A stretch of 5,337 nucleotides of DNA from Leyella stercorea (GTDB taxonomy: Bacteria; Bacteroidota; Bacteroidia; Bacteroidales; Bacteroidaceae): the NCBI RefSeq assembly GCF_021531655.1, contig NZ_JADYUF010000084.1, forward strand, positions 1 to 5,337, given 5' to 3'. The notes beneath the pieces are model-generated. The model made no database searches. It saw nothing but the letters and a program-made list of their open reading frames with translations, and had not been told where the DNA came from. Below are positions 1 to 5,328 of the stretch, piece after piece. The position numbers and the translations under genes were made by a program. Positions within the stretch are counted from its first letter, which is position 1, and every line of letters begins with the position of its first letter.

Positions 1-65
1 AGTTGGTTGGCATTTCAAATGTTAGGATGTTACTCCCTCATTTGGTTTGCGCTGTTTTATTGCTC

Positions 66-91
66 AGGCTACGGCGGGGACGCCATAGCCT
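66..91 (-). terminator. Strong GC-rich hairpin downstream of the DUF4924 gene, possible terminator
   Basis: Bases 66-76 (AGGCTACGGCG) pair with 81-91 (CGCCATAGCCT) around a GGGA loop, giving an 11-bp stem with one mismatch or G-U depending on strand. It lies about 55 nt past the stop codon of the minus-strand DUF4924 gene, where a transcript end would be expected. Neither side carries a run of T, so it is not a classical intrinsic terminator; it could be a 3'-end processing or stabilising hairpin. The rest of 1-146 shows no coding region I can support. Confidence 0.35.
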
Positions 92-146
92 CCTATAATG
101 TGTACTTTAGCCTTTACAGGGCGTGTGTTGTGTAGTGTCTGACGCT

Positions 147-707
147 TTAGAATTCCTCGTCGTCGTCAAAACGCAGACCCTCGGTCTTGTCCTTGATGTG
201 ATAGTCGCTGAGCATACCGAGGAAGGTGGAAATCTCCTTGACGGCGTGTTCGGTGTCGGGACTTATCTTCTTGCCCTGCAGACGCAGCATCATAGTGCCG
301 TAGAGGGCATTGAGGCAAGTCTCAATCTCGCTCACATCCTTGTCGCCACGATTGCGCAGTTCGACGATGAAGGGCAGCACCTTGTAGTATTCGGCGTTGT
401 AGAAGGGGAATCGAGAGCTTTGCAGCAGCTGGTTGTGCAGGTCGTTCATGTCCTTTACCACAATCTGGTTGATAGTGAGGTGTCCCTTCTCGCGCTTGCC
501 CTCCGAGTTCATCATTGTGATGAGGTCGCCATACCAGTCAACCATTTCTTCGCGTTGCTCGTCGGTATAGTCGGCAAATCGGGCAATGTATTCGTTCTTG
601 ATGCGTGACAGCTGACAACCATAAGCGCGTATGATGTCCTCTACCTGCCACATATAGAGCACGAATTCGGCAGTGCTCTTCTTGCGTAAATCTTGGGCTA
701 TAAACAT
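147..707 (-). CDS. DUF4924 family protein
   Basis: This encodes 186 residues of unknown function. The opening MFIAQDLRKKSTAEFVLYMWQ, with the VEDIIRA stretch just after it, is the hallmark I associate with DUF4924, a small helical family of Bacteroidetes with members of about this length. The protein is soluble, with no signal peptide or membrane segment. It appears all-helical with many charged residues and ends in an acidic tail (FDDDEEF). A cluster of polar and aromatic residues (QSSRFPFYNAEYYKVLPF, about 96-113) could be a conserved surface. The ATG lies 4 nt after the stop of the LysE-family gene, so the two are almost certainly co-transcribed and probably translationally coupled; no promoter is needed between them. 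The pairing does not reveal the role. The family call is from memory of sequence patterns; the reading frame itself is secure. Confidence 0.85.
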   Translation of the reverse strand: MFIAQDLRKKSTAEFVLYMWQVEDIIRAYGCQLSRIKNEYIARFADYTDEQREEMVDWYGDLITMMNSEGKREKGHLTINQIVVKDMNDLHNQLLQSSRFPFYNAEYYKVLPFIVELRNRGDKDVSEIETCLNALYGTMMLRLQGKKISPDTEHAVKEISTFLGMLSDYHIKDKTEGLRFDDDEEF

Positions 708-711
708 ATTT

Positions 712-1383
712 TTAATAAGGCAATTTATAAAGGTTGAACACAGTTCCGAGCAGCATGATGATCGAGAATATTACCACTATGCAGCCTACGACACGATTGA
801 TGAGCAGGATGCCGGTGTTGTCAAACTTGCCGCGCACCTTGTCGATGAGCCACGTCAGTCCGAACCACCACAGCATAGCACCGCCCACGATGCTCACGTA
901 TCCCACCGACATCTCAATGGGGCGGTTGGGCACAACGAAGGCAAACTGTGCGTAAAGGAATATAAAGAGAAAAATAATGAGCGGATTGGACAGCGTCACC
1001 AGAAAAGCTGTTATGCCGTTGTGTACGAGAGTGCCCTTCTGCGTCTTGTTGCTCTGATGCATGTTCTTTGTAGGATTGGAGCGATAGCAATAAATACCGA
1101 ACAGCAGCAGAACGATGCTTCCACTTATCTGCAACAGAAAACGGTTGCGTTCGTTGCCCACTATGTCCATCATGAAACTCATGCCAAGACCAGTGAACAG
1201 TGCATATATGATGTCGCTTACGCAAGCGCCAATGCCTGTGACAAATCCATACCAGCGCCCCTTGTTAAGCGTGCGTTGTATGCAAAGCACTCCGACCGGC
1301 CCCATTGGCGCCGAAGCCATGATGCCTATGAGTATTCCTTTGAATACAAAGTCTAAAATATCTAATTGAATTGGAAATTGCAT
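712..1383 (-). CDS. LysE/RhtB-family amino-acid exporter-like membrane protein
   Basis: This encodes 223 residues with about six hydrophobic segments (roughly 13-35, 45-70, 82-100, 122-150, 160-180 and 192-216), the layout of the LysE/RhtB superfamily. The first segment carries the signature ASAPMGPVGVLCIQRTLNKG, and the second has GFVTGIGACVSDIIYA with the usual glycines and an aspartate inside the membrane. SNPL at 132-135 matches the conserved asparagine-proline of the family. Such proteins export amino acids or related small metabolites across the inner membrane by exchange with the proton gradient; the substrate cannot be read here. I place the start at the ATG at 1381-1383: the only start further upstream in frame is a TTG at 1420-1422, whose extra 13 residues are polar and atypical. 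The gene heads a two-gene operon with the DUF4924 gene and is divergent from the ROK kinase gene. Confidence 0.87.
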   Translation of the reverse strand: MQFPIQLDILDFVFKGILIGIMASAPMGPVGVLCIQRTLNKGRWYGFVTGIGACVSDIIYALFTGLGMSFMMDIVGNERNRFLLQISGSIVLLLFGIYCYRSNPTKNMHQSNKTQKGTLVHNGITAFLVTLSNPLIIFLFIFLYAQFAFVVPNRPIEMSVGYVSIVGGAMLWWFGLTWLIDKVRGKFDNTGILLINRVVGCIVVIFSIIMLLGTVFNLYKLPY

Positions 1384-1419
1384 AACGCTTGCAAAATTCG
1401 GAATTTTATGCGATATAGA

Positions 1420-1450
1420 CAAATTTTATACTTAAAACTTTGTTGTTTTA
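1420..1450 (-). promoter_or_regulatory. Possible promoter of the LysE-DUF4924 operon
   Basis: Read on the minus strand, TATAAAATTTG (1430 down to 1420) resembles the Bacteroidetes -7 element TAnnTTTG with one or more extra bases. A TTG lies about 20 nt upstream, inside the inverted repeat at 1441-1455. It would give a leader of roughly 30 nt before the ATG at 1383. The match is imperfect, so this is a weak call supported mainly by position. Confidence 0.3.
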
Positions 1451-1470
1451 CAACATTTTTAATACCTTTG
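1439..1470 (+). promoter_or_regulatory. Bacteroidetes-type promoter for the ROK kinase gene
   Basis: TTTG at 1439-1442 is followed after 20 nt by TACCTTTG at 1463-1470. This is a full match to the -33 (TTTG) and -7 (TAnnTTTG) consensus used by the main sigma factor of Bacteroidetes, at normal spacing. Transcription would begin near 1476-1480, leaving a leader of about 75 nt before the ATG at 1553. The leader is A+T-rich near the start codon and lacks a clear Shine-Dalgarno, as is usual in this phylum. Confidence 0.65.
1441..1455. promoter_or_regulatory. Inverted repeat between the divergent promoters, possible operator
   Basis: TGTTG (1441-1445) and CAACA (1451-1455) form a perfect inverted repeat around TTTTA. 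It lies in the spacer of the plus-strand promoter and over the -33 region of the candidate minus-strand promoter, so a dimeric regulator bound here could affect both transcripts. The arms are only 5 bp, so chance is a real alternative in A+T-rich DNA. Confidence 0.3.
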
Positions 1471-1552
1471 CCATAATGTAGTGTGCACCATTGAGTTGTG
1501 TGCGCTCGCTAACCATAACTATATTAATTTACCAATTATAACAAAAATCATT

Positions 1553-2533
1553 ATGACAGAAGATTCTCTTAAACCCTATGTAATCGGTTTGGACCTCGGT
1601 GGTACAAACTCAGTTTTCGGTATTGTTGACAGCCGTGGCGACATCAAGGCCACTACTGCTATCAAGACTCAGGGCTATGGCGACAATGTTGAGGCTTATG
1701 TCGATGCTTCCATTGAGGCTCTGAAGATTATCATCGACCAGGTCGGTGGCATAGATAAGATTAAGGCTATGGGTATCGGTGCGCCTAACGGCAACTACTA
1801 TAACGGCACTATCGAGTTTGCTCCTAACCTCGAGTGGGGACGCAAGGGTGTTGTGCCTTTGGCAAAGCTCTTCTCAGACAAGCTCGGCATTCCCGTAGCT
1901 CTTACCAACGACGCCAATGCTGCTGCTATCGGCGAGATGACATACGGCGTAGCACGCGGTATGAAGAACTTCATCGTTATCACTCTCGGTACAGGTGTAG
2001 GTTCAGGCATCGTTATCAACGGTCAGTTGGTATACGGATGTGACGGATTCGCAGGCGAGCTTGGTCACGTTATCGTTAAGGAGAATGGTCGTCAGTGCGG
2101 TTGCGGTCGCAAGGGATGTCTTGAGACATATTGCTCGGCTACCGGTGTTGCACGTTCGGCACGCGAGTTCCTCGCCAACAGCGACGAGCCTTCATTGCTG
2201 CGCGAGCTCGATCCAGAGAAGATTACATCGTACGATGTTGCTGTGGCAGCTGGCAAGGGTGATAAGATTGCCAACGAAATCTTCGAGTTCACAGGCAAGA
2301 TTCTCGGTGAGGCTTGCGCCGACTTCGCAGCTTTCTCTTCACCTGAGGCTTTCATCTTCTTCGGTGGACTCACAAAGGCTGGTGATCTCATCATGAATCC
2401 TATCAAGAAGGCTTACGACGAGACAGTGCTCAACATCTTCAAGGGCAAGGCCAAGTTCCTCGTTAGCGGTCTCGAAGGTTCATCAGCAGCTGTGCTCGGT
2501 GCATCGGCTGTAGGTTGGGATATCCAGGACTAA
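1553..2533 (+). CDS. ROK-family glucokinase
   Basis: This encodes a 326-residue cytoplasmic sugar kinase expected to phosphorylate glucose to glucose 6-phosphate with ATP at the head of glycolysis. The N-terminal phosphate-binding motif is YVIGLDLGGTNSVFGIVD (DLGGTN at 14-19). NDANAA at 119-124 holds the catalytic-base aspartate D120. LGTGVGSG at 145-152 is the second nucleotide-binding loop. The ROK signature follows: ELGH (H172) and the zinc ligands C182, C184 and C189 in CGCGRKGCLE. FFGGLTKAG near 269-277 is the usual adenosine loop. Length is typical of the family and all key residues are present. I chose the ATG at 1553 because MTEDSLKPYVIGLDLGG is a normal ROK opening; the in-frame start at 1481 would lie at the predicted transcription start. 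The gene is monocistronic, with its own promoter and terminator. Another hexose or N-acetylmannosamine is a possible substrate, but the resemblance to Bacteroides/Prevotella glucokinases (the RokA type) is strong. Confidence 0.95.
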   Translation: MTEDSLKPYVIGLDLGGTNSVFGIVDSRGDIKATTAIKTQGYGDNVEAYVDASIEALKIIIDQVGGIDKIKAMGIGAPNGNYYNGTIEFAPNLEWGRKGVVPLAKLFSDKLGIPVALTNDANAAAIGEMTYGVARGMKNFIVITLGTGVGSGIVINGQLVYGCDGFAGELGHVIVKENGRQCGCGRKGCLETYCSATGVARSAREFLANSDEPSLLRELDPEKITSYDVAVAAGKGDKIANEIFEFTGKILGEACADFAAFSSPEAFIFFGGLTKAGDLIMNPIKKAYDETVLNIFKGKAKFLVSGLEGSSAAVLGASAVGWDIQD

Positions 2534-2560
2534 TCAGACAGATTGATTGTCAATATATAA

Positions 2561-2604
2561 AGCACTAATCATCTGAATATTTATTCGGGTGATTGGTGCT
2601 TTTT
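2561..2604 (+). terminator. Rho-independent terminator of the ROK kinase gene
   Basis: Bases 2561-2579 pair with 2582-2600 over 19 positions without a mismatch (three are G-U), with a minimal loop, followed by TTTTT at 2600-2604. It starts 27 nt after the kinase stop codon. This is an unusually long and complete stem, and it closes the transcript only 17 nt before the ATG of the next, broken gene. Confidence 0.9.
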
Positions 2605-2621
2605 AAGTTAAAAGAAGTGAC

Positions 2622-2828
2622 ATGAGTAACGAAATACAGTTTCTTCTCTACAACATGCCTGATGCCGACGGCAGAGTGCAGGTTGTTATCAAGGATGAAA
2701 CACTTTGGTGTACGCAAAAGGCTATGGCACAACTCTTTGGAGTTGGGGTTCCTGCTATAAGCAAACATCTAAAGAACATCTTTGATGAGGGAGAATTGGA
2801 CAAGAAAGTGGTTGCTTCTTGTGGATAA
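2622..2828 (+). pseudogene. 5' fragment of a RhuM-type (virulence RhuM family) gene
   Basis: This 68-codon stub is the N-terminus of a RhuM-family protein. VQVVIKDETLWCTQKAMAQL followed by FGVGVPAISKHLKNIFDEGE is the family's characteristic start, including its helix-turn-helix (about 31-53). Intact members run to roughly 300 or more residues and continue after the ELDKKVVVS-like stretch. Here the sequence follows the family to about residue 64 and then reads SCG and a stop. RhuM genes are commonly found within or beside restriction-modification loci and genomic islands; their biochemical role is not well defined. The start follows a strong terminator by 17 nt, leaving no room for a promoter of its own. 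The stub runs directly into the restriction-enzyme fragment, which indicates one deletion that removed the rest of this gene and most of the next. A peptide could still be made, but a functional product is unlikely. Confidence 0.8.
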
Positions 2829-3319
2829 AGATACTAATGAACCGCTTATTAAAAATATCACCCGTGGCACTCAATGTTGGAGAAAGCACATTTGTAAAGC
2901 ATGTGCGTAAATACTACAATGAGCATAAAGAGGATACGCTGAAAGGTAAGGATGTCTACTTGCTTCGCAACGAAAGTCGTAAAGGCATAGGCTTCTTTGA
3001 AGCCAGCAATTTTTATCCAGATTTCATTCTTTGGGTAAACGACGGAGTGAAACAGCATGTTACCTTCATCGACCCTAAGGGTATTAGAAATTTGCAAGGA
3101 TTAAAAGATCCTAAGATTCAATTGTTCCGACAATTGCAAGAAGAAGTGCAGCCGTCACTCGGTGACCCGGATATTGTTTTGGATAGTTATATTGTCAGCA
3201 ATACTGATTATAAAGATGTAAGTTTTTGGGCTTCCCGTCCAGAGTTTACTGATAGCCATGTGATATTCCAACATGATGATAATTATCTTGATGTAATGTT
3301 TAAAAAGATTTTGGAGTAG
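2821..3319 (+). pseudogene. 3' fragment of a type III restriction-like helicase/nuclease (Res C-terminus)
   Basis: About 165 codons survive of an enzyme normally near 900-1000 residues. The retained part is the C-terminal endonuclease domain: ISPVALNVGE (helix glutamate), YLLRNESRKGIGFFEASNFY, then PDFILW and TFIDPKGIRN. The last two are the PD and D-x-K of a PD-(D/E)XK nuclease (D68, D85 and K87 counted from a TTG at 2819). The helicase part is missing. Bases 2821-2850 read VDKDTNEPLI, which looks like native sequence, but the frame then slips by one at the run AAAAA (2851-2855). Removing one A would give LIKISPVALN, so a one-base insertion is the simplest reading. The junction with the RhuM stub upstream is also out of frame. 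A 166-codon frame from TTG 2819 spans the nuclease domain but lacks any sign of a real start. The parent could equally be a related DEAD/DEAH helicase-nuclease outside type III systems. Confidence 0.78.
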
Positions 3320-3343
3320 CCTTGTCTTTTACTTCATACTAAG

Positions 3344-3388
3344 TCGCTCATATCTTTGCCCTAAAAAAGCAAGATATGAGCGATTTTT
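3344..3388 (+). terminator. Rho-independent terminator after the restriction-enzyme remnant
   Basis: TCGCTCATATCTTTGC (3344-3359) pairs with GCAAGATATGAGCGA (3369-3383) with a single bulged T, followed by TTTTT. It lies 25 nt past the stop of the plus-strand remnant and was presumably the terminator of the parent operon. It sits between two converging genes; on the minus strand the stem is not followed by a T-run, so any termination in that direction would be weaker. Confidence 0.85.
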
Positions 3389-3436
3389 CTTTCATTCCCC
3401 CAACATTCGATATAAGGAGTCCATCATTTTTATTTT

Positions 3437-4654
3437 CTACTTTGTTGTTACTTTCTTGTATTTCTGGTTGCTTGCCGTAGGATTATCCGGATTAGTCATC
3501 TGCAAATATCCGGCTGCAACAAGGGAGGTGATGTAACGTTCACGATTCTTGGAATGCATACTGACACCAATTCTGTCAAGTATCTCTTTGGTTGTACGAG
3601 GTACGGAACAGAAGTTTACAATATCCTTTTCCTTGTTCGTCAATGTTACCCTTTTAGTGTCTAAGTCGGTGTCAGAGTGTCTAAGTCCAGTGTCTAAGTC
3701 GGTGTCAGAGTGTCTAAGTCTGGTATCTAAGTCGGTGTCAGAGTGTCTAAGTCTGGTATCTAAGTCTTCGACTTGGTTACTTTCTCCTCTCCAAACTGTG
3801 ATGACAAATTCCTGTGCCTTGTCATTATTCATAAACGTGACATTGATATCTTCGTCCAGTGCACGAGTGATGCCACTACCTACACCAGTGTATGGCAGCA
3901 AGTATATAGCATTGTTAAAAAGGAACATATTGCGAGGCATGGAAGTTCCTGCCTTGATGTCATCAATAGTGAGTCCGTTAGGTAATGCACCAGGACTGTG
4001 AATCTCAACACGATTGTCGAAAATGAAAATGCGAACAGGGGCCTTCATGTTCAGCGAACGGTGTACAAGGCTGTTTACAGTGAACTCAACCAAGCTGGTG
4101 TAAGGTATTTCCAACTTACCCATGCTGTTGAATTCATTTCCTACTTGCACATTATGCAGGTTACGAGTGAAGAAATCCATGATAGTGTCATATTGATGAA
4201 GCAGATTTCCCTCCATATCTGCATCATTCACTTTGTCACGGAACACCTTGCTGCCAACACTGTTGCCAGCAAAACAGATACACTTGGCTGTCATCATTGG
4301 CATCCAGCGTTGGGTATATTTGCCAAATAGAAGCATGGCAGCAACGGTCAGTGTACCATCGGGACGGATAAATCGCAGGTTGCGAAGTATCTTCTCACAG
4401 TCATGCCCCTTAGCTATGGCAGAGCATATCATATCAAGTGATGCTTCATTAAAAGCGTCACCTATTAAGCCTTTCTTCTCCAACACTCTTTCAAAACGGT
4501 TGCCAAGAAACTGCTTGATAGTCGTTGCATCAAGGTCGTTGACAGTTGCATCCCTAACACCTGCCTCGTCTGGTGCAAAACTACCGCAGTCGGTCATCAT
4601 TTCTGCAAGTTCAGCATTATCGAACACTTTACGCTTGTCGGCACCATTCTTCAC
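3437..4654 (-). CDS. GHKL ATP-binding domain protein with tandem-repeat linker, C-terminal part of the split gene
   Basis: This part encodes 405 residues if started at the GTG at 4654-4652, 9 nt past the TGA; that start has no visible ribosome site and is only a reinitiation candidate. EIPYTSLVEFTVNSLVHRSL (about 182-201) is the N-box (E190, N194) of an HATPase_c_4-type ATP-binding domain. DNRVEIHSPGALPNGLTIDD (213-232) is the G1 region, and PYTGVGSGITRAL (254-266) is the glycine-rich G2 loop, as in COG2865 proteins. Residues 297-333 are three copies of an 11-residue unit (DLDTRLRHSDT) plus DLDT. A winged-helix-like region follows (about 338-385: TNKEKDIVNFCS, TTKEILDRIGVS, RERYITSLVAAGYLQM). 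The end converges on the terminator at 3344-3388. The ATP-binding motifs look intact. Confidence 0.7.
   Translation of the reverse strand: MKNGADKRKVFDNAELAEMMTDCGSFAPDEAGVRDATVNDLDATTIKQFLGNRFERVLEKKGLIGDAFNEASLDMICSAIAKGHDCEKILRNLRFIRPDGTLTVAAMLLFGKYTQRWMPMMTAKCICFAGNSVGSKVFRDKVNDADMEGNLLHQYDTIMDFFTRNLHNVQVGNEFNSMGKLEIPYTSLVEFTVNSLVHRSLNMKAPVRIFIFDNRVEIHSPGALPNGLTIDDIKAGTSMPRNMFLFNNAIYLLPYTGVGSGITRALDEDINVTFMNNDKAQEFVITVWRGESNQVEDLDTRLRHSDTDLDTRLRHSDTDLDTGLRHSDTDLDTKRVTLTNKEKDIVNFCSVPRTTKEILDRIGVSMHSKNRERYITSLVAAGYLQMTNPDNPTASNQKYKKVTTK
3657..3766. repeat. 33-nt tandem repeat, three full copies plus 11 nt, inside the ATPase gene
   Basis: The copies are at 3657-3689, 3690-3722 and 3723-3755, with a partial copy at 3756-3766. 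They differ at only a few positions (GTGT/GTAT at the start, CA/TG at the end). The period is a multiple of three, so gain or loss of a copy would keep the protein in frame and change the linker by 11 residues. Each unit itself contains the 11-mer GTGTCTAAGTC twice, 20 nt apart. Confidence 0.95.
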
Positions 4655-4663
4655 CCATACGAT

Positions 4664-5005
4664 TCACTTGTTGTCATGATAAGGCTTGTTGACTCCTTCC
4701 TTCACAGTAGCAATAACCAAGTTGCCATCCTCGACCTCAACAGTATCTATCTTTATCAGAATGGATGGCACTACGTTTTCGGAAGCAATGTCACTCAACA
4801 AGTTAGTTGTTTCTTGTACCTCAGAATACGACAAGGCATTGGTTTCTCCGGTCTTATCCTTTATACCAACTACCAACTTGCCACCATGTGAATTACTGAA
4901 CGCCACTAACTCACAGGCAATATCATATTTGTCGAGAATGCGTTCCTTGAACTGCATCCCCGACACCTCGCCAGCCTTTATCTGTTTCAATATATCGTCC
5001 ATCAT
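4664..5005 (-). CDS. AlbA_2 (Schlafen AlbA_2) domain protein, N-terminal half of the split gene
   Basis: This half encodes 113 residues. The AlbA_2 pattern is clear: EVSGMQFKERI (about 14-24, the place of the usual E-x(4)-EFKE, here QFKE), ELVAFSNSHGGKLVVGIKD (about 32-50), then a long helix and the strand SILIKIDTVEVEDGNLVIATVKEGVNKPYH. In full-length relatives this domain is thought to bind nucleic acid, by analogy with the Schlafen and Alba folds. The start is one of two consecutive ATGs (5003-5005 or 5000-5002); there is A-rich sequence but no strong Shine-Dalgarno upstream, and I find no convincing -33/-7 promoter. If translated alone, it would yield a complete AlbA_2 domain without its ATPase partner. 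Confidence 0.7.
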   Translation of the reverse strand: MMDDILKQIKAGEVSGMQFKERILDKYDIACELVAFSNSHGGKLVVGIKDKTGETNALSYSEVQETTNLLSDIASENVVPSILIKIDTVEVEDGNLVIATVKEGVNKPYHDNK

Positions 5006-5080
5006 TCTTTGCTATACATTATTATAAAATAAGTAAATACGCTTACTAAAGTACGAAAATAATTTTAGAAAAGGTAAAAT

Positions 5081-5121
5081 ATACTCAAATATGTTTACGA
5101 AACATACAAATAATTGAGTAT
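5081..5121. repeat. Nested inverted repeat upstream of the AlbA_2 gene
   Basis: An outer pair, ATACTCAA (5081-5088) and TTGAGTAT (5114-5121), encloses an inner pair, TATGTTT (5090-5096) and AAACATA (5100-5106), around ACG. Both pairs are perfect. The structure lies about 76-116 nt upstream of the AlbA_2 start codon, a plausible place for an operator or for the end of a mobile element. It is not followed by a T-run on either strand. Confidence 0.55.
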
Positions 5122-5328
5122 TTCGCAATACCTCGTCTATGCCACTTAAAACCAACGGCTACCTCTTCTACATAAAAATGTACCTTATTTTTAAGAATTG
5201 TTGACTTTTATTTTTGTTTTAAGCAGGTTTTGTATAATGTTTGCAAACATTAAAGTATAAACTAACTCAAGTTTCGGATTTAGACTTTGAGGTTGAATTT
5301 ATTGTATAAAAAAGGCTTTGAGTATTTC
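5114..5328 (+). repeat. Direct repeat TTGAGTATTTC, two copies
   Basis: TTGAGTATTTC occurs at 5114-5124 and 5318-5328, and its first eight bases recur inverted at 5081-5088. Three copies of one 8-mer in under 250 nt is more than expected by chance, but the sequence is A+T-rich and the copies are short. They could be binding sites for one regulator or debris of a transposition event. Confidence 0.35.
5235..5252. promoter_or_regulatory. 18-nt perfect palindrome, possible operator
   Basis: TAATGTTTGCAAACATTA is identical to its reverse complement over 18 nt with no spacer. Such sites are typical of dimeric repressors. Each arm also looks like a loose -7 element (TAATGTTTG, one base too long). 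No gene start is visible nearby, so its target would lie past the window's right end on the plus strand or be the AlbA_2 gene about 230 nt away on the minus strand. Confidence 0.4.

Larger units (their letters stand above)
3437..5005 (-). pseudogene. AlbA_2 (Schlafen-like) / GHKL ATP-binding gene interrupted by one in-frame TGA
   Basis: The two minus-strand frames at 4664-5005 and 3437-4654 are one gene of 523 codons. Codon 114 is TGA (4666-4664), and the frame reads VNKPYHDNK-stop-IVWVKNGADKRKVF straight through it. Family members have KPYHD followed by a small residue or glycine and then (I/V)WVKNG..., so a GGA-to-TGA change is the likely lesion. Domain order is AlbA_2 putative nucleic-acid-binding domain, a central connecting region, a GHKL/HATPase_c_4-like domain, a tandem-repeat linker and a C-terminal winged helix, as in COG2865 proteins. 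These are described as predicted transcriptional regulators or helicase-related and are frequent in genomic islands. Everything outside the TGA is in frame, so the mutation is recent, a sequencing error, or tolerated through reinitiation. Confidence 0.75.

Noticed and set aside
123..608. A long plus-strand frame opposite the DUF4924 gene
   Set aside because: It is antisense to a recognised gene and has no family-like sequence.
673..1356. A 227-codon plus-strand frame opposite the LysE-family gene
   Set aside because: Its composition is rich in H, Q and Y and matches no family pattern; it is an antisense by-product of a membrane-protein gene.
1384..1422. A longer LysE-family protein starting from TTG at 1420-1422
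   Set aside because: The added residues are polar and unlike the family, and the TTG overlaps the candidate promoter core. The ATG at 1381-1383 fits the normal start.
1481..1552. A 24-residue N-terminal extension of the ROK kinase from the in-frame start at 1481
   Set aside because: It would begin at or near the predicted transcription start, its residues look random, and the ATG at 1553 gives the usual ROK N-terminus.
3657..3766. A small CRISPR array
   Set aside because: The units are contiguous with no unique spacers and lie inside a coding frame.
3549..4001. A plus-strand frame with VSKSVSECLSL repeats
   Set aside because: The repeats are simply the reverse reading of the 33-nt tandem repeat in the ATPase gene on the other strand.
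4664..4666. TGA read as selenocysteine or tryptophan
   Set aside because: No selenocysteine insertion hairpin is evident just downstream, the family position is not a redox cysteine, and other genes here give no sign of a changed code.
5238..5261. A 7-codon ATG frame within the palindrome region
   Set aside because: It is too short, lacks a ribosome site, and overlaps the palindrome.
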